The notes beneath the pieces are model-generated. The model made no database searches and was not told where the DNA came from. It saw nothing but the letters and a program-made list of their open reading frames with translations. From Canna indica (taxonomy: Eukaryota; Streptophyta; Magnoliopsida; Zingiberales; Cannaceae): a DNA stretch of 64,000 nt. The stretch lies in the NCBI GenBank assembly GCA_034359265.1, contig CP136896.1:33730001-33794000 (forward strand), in the 5' to 3' direction. Below are positions 10,319 to 20,745 of this stretch, one piece after another; the first letter of the stretch is position 1, and every line of letters begins with the position of its first letter. Both the position numbers and the translations under genes were made by a program.

Positions 10319-12800
10319 CATGCTATTTATGATTGTGCATTCAAGAAAAATTCAAGTGTAGCTAGGACACTTTTGATTCCTAGGCCATCTAACCCCCAAG
10401 AAACCAAAGTCATCTAGGTACCAAAAGTTTAATGCTCTTTTGTAGGGGGAGTCACCACACAAGGGTAATGGAAATTGAAGAGTTGAAGTTGACCAAGAAA
10501 TTGAAGGAATGATCCTTACATGGTTGCAACTTCAAAGTCTTCACCTAGACTAGATGCCTTAGGTTTAAGAATTGACATCTAAATCACTTGGTATCATCAC
10601 CTTTTCTCTACTTGTATGCTTGAAGATGGTGTTTATGATACATGCTTAAAATTAATTGATTTTCCTCGCTCTTAATATATTTCAAATAATTTTTGATTTT
10701 TTGATTTCTGGTCTCTTTGGAGACCTATGTAGCCTATAACGGGCTAATGCGACCTTGCGGTTCTAAATCGTAGGCTAATTGTAGCCTTTCGGTTTTCAAC
10801 CAATAGGAAGGGTTGGAGATCTAATTTTTCAAATATTTCATATTTTGATATCTCTTAATTCATTTTGATATCATGAATGATTTATTTGAAAATGAATCTA
10901 TGGTATTAGTGAAGTTGAATTTGGAAAATGATACTTGATTTTTCACTTCGCTATATAGTTTGATCGCTTGCATGTAGCTTTGGTTTTATTTTCTACGTAC
11001 TAATGAAGATTGCTTGCAAGTCATCAAAAATTGAATGGAAGGCTATTCTAAGAAAAATAGAAAATGAAATGAAGTTTGGCTAAATTTGCAAAGATGAGGT
11101 ATGTCTTTGGTTATTGCATATTTCTAGTTCAATACCTCAATTTTCATGTTTGATTGATGTCTCTATACTCATGATCGAAATAACATGAAAAATATATGAA
11201 ATTTCATGAGTAGGTAAAAGTTTGATAACTTAGGCAATTTCATAATATCTTGATTGAATAAAACTTGCTCTTGGTTGATACTTATTATTAGAGACCTTCT
11301 TTTAAGTCCAAAACTAGTTAAACATGTTTAGAGATCTTATTCTTCAAATATTTCATATCTTAACATCTCTTTGATTCATTTTGATATCATGATAACTTCT
11401 TTAAAATGAATCTCTACTATCTAGCATAGGTTAAGATTTTTAATTGAAACTTTGCATTAAACCTTTGCAATTTAGTAAGTTAGCTTGCTAGTTGGTATAT
11501 GATTTCATTATGATACTAATGAAGCCTACTTGCAAGTTGAGAAAGTGGTAAAATTTGGATGGCTGAAGGAAAATGAAAAGAAAGTGAAAACTTTGGAATT
11601 TCTCAAGAAATGATATATGAGTTTTATTTTGGTAAAATTCTTGCATAACACCACTATTTTCTTGATTAAATGATTTCTCTATCCTCATGAATGATCTTGC
11701 ATGAAAATTGATTGAAATCTCATGAGTAGATAAAAGTTTGGTACTTAGGCAATTTCATGAAATCTTGTTTGAATGAAATGTGCCCTAGGTAGAATTTCAT
11801 TTTAGAGACTTCATTTTTAAGTTGAAACTTGATAAATATGTTTAAGTTCACTCATGATTTAGTTCCATGTGATTAAAATTGAAAAATCATGTGAAAATGA
11901 ATGAATTGATAACAAGTTCACTTTAGGAGACCTAAAGTTGAGTAGAGTTGACCTAAGTCTACAAATTGACTTAGAGACTTTATTTTAGGTCCAAACTTCA
12001 CAAACATGTTTAGATTTACTCATGTTAAGTATGTATGTGTCTAAGTTTGAAAAACCATGAGTATATGTTAAAGATTGATACTTAGCAATTTCATGTTAAC
12101 ATGCTTATTGTTTGATTGAAATCATGCCAAGTTGAAACATTAGGTAAATGACATTAGTTTCACTTCAAACTTGATATACATGCTTTAAATGCTTATATCT
12201 TGGTATTTTGAAAGTTTGAATGAAATTTAGAAATGTCATGAAAGATTCACTTATTTACGAAAATATCATTAAAGTATCATTCTTTCCAAGTGCTCATTTC
12301 TCGATACTTTAGATTTTTGTCGAAATCTTTGAATGAGACGTCAAGTATGATATTGTAATTCTATTTTTGGTATCGTTCTCATTATTATTTAAGAAAAATC
12401 ATTTCTAAAATGATTTTTAAAACTTCGACCGATACGTGTAATATCAATACTTGAAGTACATGATTTCCAGTTTAGATTGTATTGATCATTCTATGATATC
12501 ATGTATTAACTAGTCTCACTTGTATGTATGTTTTCATCCCTTGAGTTGAGATCTTCATGCTTCATGAAAACTAATTTTAGAGTCTCAACTTTCACTAGAT
12601 TGACTTTTCTTGCTCTTTTTGATTGATGTTAAAACGGGGAGAAAAAATATAGGTAAAATGGAAGAAAATATAAGAAACCCATGCATATAGATATGGGGAG
12701 TTTATTTCCAAATATATGCATGTTGATAGGGGGAGAAATCCCTTAGTTGATATCCTTTGTGCTTTAATATATATATTTTCTTAAGGATGTTTGTCATCAT
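10319..12800 (+). other. Non-coding internal region, unit 2
   Basis: Apart from about 100 bases of gag read-through, there is no coding signal and no integrase, reverse transcriptase or RNase H motif. Around 10710-10786 three short stem-loops follow each other. From about 11100 to 12600 degenerate copies of the same blocks as in unit 1 recur, each with words like gatacttagcaatttcatg. Purine-rich tracts precede the LTR: 12634-12644, 12694-12700 and 12725-12738. Confidence 0.75.
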
Positions 12801-12815
12801 CAAAAAGGGGGAGGT
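12801..12815 (+). promoter_or_regulatory. Polypurine tract, unit 2
   Basis: CAAAAAGGGGGAGGT abuts the LTR start at 12816. Further purine-rich copies upstream (see 12634-12738) form the multiple-tract pattern known from Sireviruses. Confidence 0.85.
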
Positions 12816-14148
12816 TGTTGGCCTAAAGTTTTCTACCTTGTTCTTAATCTCGGTTTTGATGATAACAAACATGAAACTAATATTTCATTGAGAAATATTT
12901 TCAGGTTCCATATTGATTAGTACTTGATGTCCTCGATTGAAAATATCGAAGAAATCATAAAATTGGAAGGCATTGATCGACGCGTTCGGGTTCGTCGTAG
13001 AAATCTCTCGAAGTTCAACGTGTGCACTAAAGACGCATTGGACGAGTCTAAAGAACACATGGAAAGCTCTCAAAGTTGACGCACGTTGAAGGCCGGAACC
13101 CGAAAATGAAGCGCGCAAGAAGAACGTTGAAAAAATGAAGCTCAACCCAGGTTCGATTGATCGGTCGGTCGACCGAATGTGGTGAAGAATTGGCAATAGC
13201 CAATTCGGTCGATCGAATGTGGCGAAAAATTAGCAGTAGCCAATTCGGTCGACCAATCAATCGATCGAAGTGCGCCTAAAAGCAGCAGAATGCCCCAGTC
13301 GCTTGGGTGGTCGATCCATCGGTCGACCAACGATCGGTCGGCAAGCGATCGGGCGTCGCCAACGGGCAAAAAAATGTCCATTGGCGAGCCTTGGTATTTG
13401 GGGGGTTATAAATACCCATCCAAAACTCATTCGTAGCCCAATGTTGATGCTTTCAAGTCTCAAAGAGTGATCCTAAACATCTCCTAAGCCCTTTCATGAT
13501 CAAACCCACAAAATCTTGCTCTTGATCCCTCATCCTCAAGTGTTCTTCATTAAAGGGGTATTTAAGCTTACTAGGCTCAAGAAGAAGAGGTGTCCTTATT
13601 GTGATAAGTTCTCTTTACTCTCTTCTTGTGATTAAGGTGTTTTTATTTTGATCTGATTTGATTTACTTGAGTTTGTAAGAAGACCTAATGTGTGGTCTTG
13701 TGTGTAAGTGGTTACCTTGGTGTAGAAGGTGTAAAGCCACTTGTGTAAACTAAGTTAGGAGTAGGTCTTAGGAATTGAGGTGGGAAAGCTCACTCGGTAG
13801 GAAGACAGGATACTTCCTGGTGTGGAAGTGCCTTCGAGGTGAGTGTAGGGTCTTTCTGGTGTAAAGTCAATAATTGTAAGTTACTCATAATTTAGTGGAT
13901 TTTGTTTGGAAATTCTAAGCGGGGTGCTTGGATAGTGGAATAGGCATTGGGGCCGAAACACTATAAATCCTTGTGTTAACATTGATATATTGTCTGTGTT
14001 AATTGTTTCATATTTATTGCTTCTGCTTGCTATTAATATCGTGCTTAGTCTAACTACTCTAGAAACGATTAAAACCAAAATTAGGCGATAAAATTTAGTT
14101 AACACACTATTCACCCCCCCCCCCTCTAGTGTGGCCATTTCACCAACA
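12816..14148 (+). mobile_element. Sirevirus-like LTR 3 (3' LTR, 1333 bp)
   Basis: It starts TGTTGGCC, ends CACCAACA and closes the array. Its U3 has palindromic runs at about 13148-13350, including a repeated agccaattcggtcga word. The hairpin and TATA box are at 13361-13414. A C-homopolymer run lies at about 14113-14124. Confidence 0.9.
13361..13414 (+). promoter_or_regulatory. LTR 3 hairpin and TATA box
   Basis: AACGGGCA (13361-13368) faces TGTCCATT (about 13375-13382), an imperfect stem that has lost two pairs. TATAAATA is at 13407-13414, again 24 bp downstream. Confidence 0.55.
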
Positions 14149-14697
14149 CTAACCTCTCGATCAAATCGATTAGTTTGAGGACATGGGTTTCACAGGGGTC
14201 CCTGCCGTCATCTTGGCCTGGAAGAGTTGCCGAACAGTAGTGTTGTCATCTTGCCATTTCTTGTAAGTGGCTCTCACTTCCTCGGTAGCCCTTTGGGAAG
14301 GAGCATCCAGTGACCTATCATCAAGAATATAGGAAAGTTTCTCCTGGGTGAGGACAATCCTCAGGTTCCGCCACCAATCGACATGATTCGGTCTAGTGAG
14401 TTTATTTGCATCAAGTATGCTACACAATGACAGTGAAGATGACATGGTGACAATGAAATGCTACAAGTAGTGTTGTCATCTTGCCACTTCTTGTAAGTGA
14501 CTCTCACTTCCTCGGTAGCCCTTTGGGAAGGAGCATCTAGTGACATGTCATCAAGAATATAGAAAAGTTTCTCCTGGGTGAGGACAATCCTCAGGTTCCG
14601 CCACCAATCAACATGGTTTGGTCTAGTGAGTTTATTTGCATCAAGTATGCTACACAATGACAGTGAAGATGATATGGTGACAATGAAATGCTACAAG
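14149..14697 (-). pseudogene. Copia gag N-terminal fragment, tandemly duplicated
   Basis: On the minus strand the reading frame has a DANKLTRPNHVDWWRNLRIV block and an LTQEKLSYILDD motif. Both are typical of the N-terminal gag domain of Tork/Ale-like Copia elements. A 230-bp segment is present twice in direct tandem (14238-14467 and 14468-14697) with only about nine differences by eye. The copies end in an early stop, and no zinc knuckle or pol follows. The family differs from the Sirevirus-like gag. Confidence 0.75.
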
Positions 14698-15090
14698 GAT
14701 GATAAAAAAAATATACATAAGCTACCATTCTATATGCATGATTATTAAGGTCTTTTAATTAATCATGCCTCTCACTAATTTTCGCGATTCCCAAATGACC
14801 CTCCTATTAGGAAGCGAGAAGACCTCGCTGGTAGACTTCCTTAGGGGAAGATGGAACCCCACTTCTCCTACTCGGGTCTCGCATTTAACACGATAAATCC
14901 TAATAGGTCCATGGGTATGCAACTCTTTACCAATCACATCGTTACGCGAATTTCATCAAGTTTTTGCCTGTAGTGTTACCATGGCCTTGTGTTTGCACAA
15001 CAAACCAAGGAGCCCTAGTTGAGTTGGACTCATCATTCATTTACCCTAGTGAGAAAATAACCACCATTGAGTTTGCTCAACAAGGTAAGT
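14698..15090. other. No gene seen
   Basis: This stretch holds short open frames on both strands (such as 14755-14937 minus) with no recognised domain. A word near 14985-15010 (gtgtttgcacaacaaacc) also occurs, with changes, near 63125-63150 in reverse. Otherwise nothing stands out. Confidence 0.4.
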
Positions 15091-15460
15091 TAGGGCTATT
15101 CACGGGTCGGATCGGGTCGGGTTTAGAAAAAAAATTGACCCGACCCAACACAACCCGACCTAGTTCGGGTTTACCCGATTAGGAAAAAATAAGTTTTTAG
15201 ACATATTTTTTAAAAAAACAAATAAAATAAATAAGTATTTTTAATATAATATTTTAAAAATAATTAAAAAAACATAAATAATCGGGTCATCGGGTCGGGT
15301 CTCGGGTCATCGGGTTTCAAATTCTAAAACTCGAGATCCGACCCGATTATAGTCGGGTTTGGTTGAATTGTACCAAATCCGACCCGATTATCTGACCCGA
15401 CCCAATCCAAATAGGTCGGGTCTGATCAGGTTCTTAGATTCATTTGGTCGGGCAGCCCTA
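15091..15460. mobile_element. hAT-like MITE with CGGGT-rich termini
   Basis: Ends are short inverted repeats, TAGGGCT at 15091 and AGCCCTA ending at 15460. Subterminal zones repeat cgggtcggg on one side and cccgaccc on the other around an AT-rich core. This layout is usual for small hAT-derived elements. I could not see a convincing 8-bp target duplication, so the ends are less certain than for the other MITEs. No coding capacity. Confidence 0.6.
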
Positions 15461-16138
15461 AAAAGCCTAGCTCCATCCACGGGTCAAATTGAAAAGATTG
15501 AAAGTGAAGGGAAAAAGTAGTTCTCATCCCACCTATCAAAGTCTTGCCATTGCAAGTTAAAGTTAAAGAAAATTTTAGGAATATTGAAGTTTATTAAACA
15601 GATTTGAAGACTAGGGTCAAATTTGATTTGATCGGCTTATTAGAAAAATTTATGGTAGAACAAGGTATGAAGTTGGGCACTTCCAAATATTGTGATCCCC
15701 AACTTTTATATCCTTGCAAATTTGTTGGAGTCGAATTTATTTAAACTAGGAAGAATGATGTACTTTAGGAATCAAGTTGGACTTGTGTTCATCATCTTGG
15801 TTAGAGCTAGATCACCACGTACCATGTCTAGGAGATGAATTCTATGAACCAAGTCATATTTTATTTAATTTCTTGTGATAAAAAATAAACACAAATGAAT
15901 TAGAGTAATTTTAGAAAAACTAGCTAACATACTGAAATTATAAAAAAAAGAATGAAATTTTGAATAAAAATTTACAATTACAAGTTTTTCTCACACAATT
16001 TCAACGGAATCGCTCACTGGAACTATTAAATCAAGACCTTTCTCCTTTTCTTCAGGGAACAAATGAGGACACTTCACTTGGAAATGAACTAAGAGTGACA
16101 TTTTCACTACTAAGTCTCTATACAAAACTTTTGAACTT
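15461..16138. other. No gene seen
   Basis: AT-rich sequence without recognised coding signal or repeat. Confidence 0.4.
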
Positions 16139-16450
16139 GAGATGAGAAATTAGGAAAAGGTTGTATACTTTCGGTATAAATTCTCTTGTAGGAACTTTAT
16201 TATTTAGTGAATTCGTGAAAATACTCAGCGGGATGCTTAGGTAGTAGATGTAGATTTGATTAGACGCTAAACCACTATAAATTGTGTGTAAACATTGCAT
16301 AATTGTATTTGTGCTTAACTGTTTCATATTTTCTTCTGCTAAGTTAATTAAACTTGTGATTTGCCTAATAAGTCTAAGAATCGATAAATTTAAATTTCGG
16401 CTTAATTAGTTATAATACACTACTCCTTTACTATGCAATTTCCTCTCACA
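16139..16450 (+). repeat. Degenerate Sirevirus-like LTR 3' part
   Basis: The order of words matches the second half of the Sirevirus-like LTR: a gtataaattctcttgtaggaac segment, then gcgggatgcttaggtagtag, then ctaaaccactataaattgtg and a terminal pyrimidine-rich stretch. Many substitutions mean an old copy. A shorter echo follows at about 16735-16870, and a similar relic lies at 47955-48260. Confidence 0.55.
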
Positions 16451-16870
16451 CTAGCTTCTTGAAAACCTTATTGTTCGAACTGCATCATTATTGAAGGGTT
16501 CGTCAAGCGAACTATATATACAATATGAAGAGGATATGGGCATCATTTGATAAGATTTCTTCCTCTTAGCTTGTTATTTGTTTGTTTTTGTTTGCTATCT
16601 TGTTGGATCCATCATGCATGACTAGGTTGGTCTTATGTTTACTTGGTAGCAGCAAGGCTATTATATCCATGTGTGTATTTATGGTTTACTTGGTAGCCTT
16701 GCTGGTTACTATATCCATGTGTATTTATGATTATTTAGTGAATTTGTGAAAACTCTAAGTGAACAGTGACTTAGTTGAAAGCTGAACCACTCTGAAATGA
16801 CTTATTGGCGTTCTTTATTTGTGTTCATCATTTACATTGTGCATTTTATATATTAAACAATAGATCGTCC

Positions 16871-17149
16871 CATGCAATTTAATTAAGATTGATTAAGAAT
16901 TTTTATCATTATGAGAGCATAATTAGCCATTTAAACACACTAATATATGCCTAGCATTTCATTGAACCATTCTCTTGCATCTCAAGAAAGATTTTTTTTT
17001 ATTTTTTTGTGGTTTTAGGCATGCTAGAAGAAGGCGGGGTTTGGGCAATTTTAGATTCATAAATTATATATGAATGGCAATTTCAATATTTCCATTCAAG
17101 AACAAAGTAATGTTAATACAATAAGCAAAAATACAAAAGAGAATATGCT
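16871..17149. other. No gene seen
   Basis: AT-rich spacer with a T-rich run near 16990; nothing recognised. Confidence 0.35.
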
Positions 17150-20100
17150 AAGAAAATGAATTTAATAATAATGGTTCGACAATCTTTTTAGGATTTTCAA
17201 CCGAATTCACTAAAATAAAATCATTTCCCCCAAGAGAACATACTTACAAGCCGGGATTATCACTCTCAACCCCGAGGGAACTTCCAATACGTACCTCAAG
17301 CTTAAGAAAACTACATCAACCAATAAACCTATATAGTTAAGTTAGTGAATTTATATACAACCAAATGAGAGCAATTAACAAATAAATTCCAACTAACTTT
17401 TTTAAGTAGATCAACGCTTATGCCTTGGGTGATAAATCATTCCCGAACAATGACTCTGTCACACCCCAACTGAGGGTAGTGTGATCGATTAGGGCCTACA
17501 TCCTGCCCTATAGCCTACTGTCTACACTGACACAAAGAATTCCAATACATATTGAATAAAAGAAATCTCAACATACTTTATTAAAAGTTTTCAAAGTCAC
17601 AAATTTTATGTTTTCCAAAACAAGTAAGAACACCAACATCAAAATAACTGAACGTTCAAGTAACAAGTTTTACAACTTTTTTTCAAATTCAACTGTCAGT
17701 GCAAAAACAAAACAAACACTACTAGACACTGGTCTAAGACTCATGGACGTCGCTACGAGATATGGCACCACCTTCCGCCCACCAGCTGCACCATGTCGAC
17801 AAGCTAAGTCACTGCTCATGCTTTGTAAAAATAAAGAATAAACTGTGAGTCCACTTGGGACTCAGTGAGTGGCTCTAGTGAACCTCCACATAAGCCTCAG
17901 TCATGCATATATCATATAAGACAAACAAAATGAATGTACAAGGAGGTAAAATACTTCTAATGTGACTACCGACCTCCAATGGGTCAATCTGTACAACTGA
18001 ATATGATAACCTGCCATCTCAGCCTATCAAGCCTCCGGCATTCAGCCCTTGGGCCTGCTTATGGAATAAATATCTCGACTACAGCCGTCCCTACTATATC
18101 AGGAAGTATCATACTGGCCATTGGCCATATCATCTCAAGATGTAAGCAAACAATCCCGGGCCGTCGACTAGGATGGTCCACTAGTCTTCAAAGTCCCTCT
18201 GGGGTAAGGATAGCTAGTCCCACCCAACTGGAGTCTGGCACCTAGCGGGCCCGCTGGCGCACCTCAAGACCCAACACTGGCCGAGCTGAGCATTGGTCAT
18301 TCCCGACCTCCACGCTCCTCGGCGGACCATCTCAAGCACAGCACACAATCAATATCCTAGGATTTCCATATATCTGGACTACAGTGTCAATAATTTATGT
18401 CGCCCTTTCACAATGTGTATACCTAGGAGTTCTAGGTTTCCAAATATTTACAAAAAGTCCTAGAAGTGATATCGTCTCCTAGATAAGTTTCCATATAAGC
18501 ACGAAGGACGTCTCGCGACGCCTTACATGTTGCCTACCCTTCTACACTACCTTGGGTGAGGAATTCCTTGCGTCGACTTGGGAATTCCGCCCATGAACAT
18601 TTTTGGGCAGCATGTATAATCTCAAGAAAATATTTAAGTATTGTAAAATCTACTATATATGGTCACAATATATATATGCGTAACAATTTTACACTACCTT
18701 AGGAATTTATCACAATAAGAAGCAATTATCTAGCATGACACAGTAATAATAAATTCCAAAAAAGGTAGAAATTACTAAGCATGGTAAATAATTTCAACAT
18801 TTCAAAGTTAAATATCTAATGCTAAGGATGGTCATAAGGCTAGCATTCCAACAATTCCAATTCAATCAATATACTTGCTATGTTTGGTGTTCTTCCTAAG
18901 TATTGTCATTCCTATATGTGTGAATCTCATAATCATGTAAGTTTTCATCTAAAGCTACTCTCTTCTCCCCTCCCTAGTCTTGGCCGAGCCATGAGCAAGA
19001 AGAACCTTGCTCGGCCATGGTCCTTAAGGTAGGAAAAGGAAAGGAGACTCTAGCTATACCTCTAATTCTTCGATTCCGAGTATAACTTAATATCAATGGA
19101 CTATTTTAACCCTTCCCTTAACCTTGGCCGAACCCTCTTCATGAGGCGTAGGTTTCATTCGGCCACATCAAGAGAGATCTAGGAAAGATATGCTTCATGA
19201 CGCGTGAAACCTACGATTTGAACTACATCAATCATGAACATGAGATCATCTAAGGGTCTTCTTGCCGTCAAGGGAATTGGGGAAAAGTTTGGCATGACCT
19301 TTCCCCTTTTCCCATGACTCGGTAGCCCTAATAATTGAAAATCGACGAAGAAACAAAGTACTTCGACAAGAAATCATACAAAACAGTGATTACACGTCGA
19401 TAAAACCAAAATCAGACGAAAAGATCGCGAGAAACTAGTCCTATCGCAACTAGGGGTTAGGCAACCTGCCTCACCCATGCTTCTAACTCTAACCACTCAC
19501 CTAGATTGCGGATAACGAAAGATCGAGCGACGACGACTTGAAATTTTTCGACGACGATGCGAAATCCCGGATCGATCCAAGTCCTCCAAGCTTTCCATTG
19601 CTCTTCTTCCTCTCTCCCCCTACGTAGCCTTGTGCGACTCAAGGGATGAGTCGCACGGCTGCAAGATGAGGGTTTTAATCCCTCATCTAGCCTTCCAAAG
19701 ATAGCTCCATGACTCACTTAACTCATACTCGAACCTCGACTAAACCCGAACTCAACTTGGATTCTAACTCAACCCGTAATATGAATCAATTTAACTTGAT
19801 TTAAGGAATGAATTCATAAAAGGAAAGTTAATAACCCACATAGATTCCATGAATCATTAGTCGAGTCATACCTTTTCACTCGAGGAGATCCTGAGGCACA
19901 ACTCGACTACCCCCGGGTCCGGCACGCTGCACCAAAATAGATTTTTATATTAAGAAATTTTTTCGGATCTTACAGACTCATTCAAGAAGGTTGACTTCAA
20001 GCTACGTTTTTCTCAAACAATGGCTCAATAAAAGTTTTAAAAATCTATGTAAAATATATCAATAGGTTTCTAACAAATTAAGGCATACAAAGCATATTTA

Positions 20101-20507
20101 TAAGATTATCAAAAGAGAGAACTCCAATAGTTGTAGCTTGGTGGCATAATCGGTTGACTGACCCTTTGATCAAACTATTGATTGAAACTATCTTGAGGGT
20201 GGTTTTTGAGTCAATTTGGTTCGGTTCGAGTTTTGAGGCTTTAGGCTAGTTGGATATCGTCTTCGATCATGAATACCCAAGGATTACAACCACAATTTTA
20301 AATTCTAAAACTAATCTTTTATTTTTTTTATCTTTCGAGCAATGTCTAACAACGTCTTCTTGATTTCTTTTGTTAAACTTTTCAATCGTGGACGTCACAT
20401 GCTTATCATTGTCAAACTAAAAATTGTTTCTCATTGCAAACAACAGTATCTTGTTCATTATCATCAAAAGCAAGATCGTAACCTAGGTTAAAAATCCTAA
20501 GCCAACA
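17150..20507 (-). mobile_element. Old Sirevirus-like LTR, split by a Gypsy solo LTR
   Basis: On the minus strand this LTR starts at 20507 with TGTTGGCTTAGG and resembles the younger copies in reverse. It is interrupted at 19974-17457 and continues to about 17150, where the end is not clear. The sequence beyond its start (20508-20745) is the reverse of the Sirevirus-like internal 3' end with its purine tracts. So it is a 3' LTR of a minus-strand element. Confidence 0.7.
17457..19974 (-). mobile_element. Ty3/Gypsy solo LTR (2518 bp)
   Basis: In minus orientation it starts TGTAAGATCC (19974) and ends with GGGGTGTGACA (17457). The same 5 bases, gactc, flank it at 17452-17456 and 19975-19979, a target duplication. 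No internal sequence is attached, so this is a solo LTR left by LTR-LTR recombination. Its start is shared with the short fragment at 35769-35895. It sits inside the old Sirevirus-like LTR. Confidence 0.9.
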
Positions 20508-20745
20508 ATATCTCCAATTTTGATGATGAGAAAAATTCATTAATAACAATTTTATGATAAACACAAAGTGTATCAATTTGGGGATTTTTTTCTTTATCAA
20601 CGTGCATATCTAAATATAATATTCCCCTCTAATTATATGCATAAAATTTTAATATTATTTATATTTTTTCGAATATTTTTTTTTCATCTTTTGACATCAA
20701 TTTTGGCATAATTAAAGGATAAAAAAAATAAAATAGTATCATAGT
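20508..20745 (-). repeat. Relic of Sirevirus-like internal 3' end
   Basis: Read on the minus strand it follows the same order as 7080-7276: a gatgtcaaaag word, purine-rich stretches, gcatgttgat, then the gag-only family's terminal part. Strong decay. Confidence 0.65.

Larger units (their letters stand above)
3839..14148 (+). mobile_element. Tandem Sirevirus-like array LTR-INT-LTR-INT-LTR
   Basis: Three same-orientation LTRs (3839-4641 truncated, 7277-8975, 12816-14148) alternate with two internal regions (4642-7276 and 8976-12815). Each internal region starts with a primer binding site and ends with a polypurine tract directly before the next LTR. The middle LTR therefore serves as 3' LTR of unit 1 and 5' LTR of unit 2. 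Assignment to the Sirevirus (SIRE/Maximus) branch of Copia rests on the gag type (zinc knuckle plus long coiled coil), several spaced polypurine tracts before the 3' LTR, and palindrome-rich LTRs. This arrangement is expected from unequal recombination between LTRs. Confidence 0.85.
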
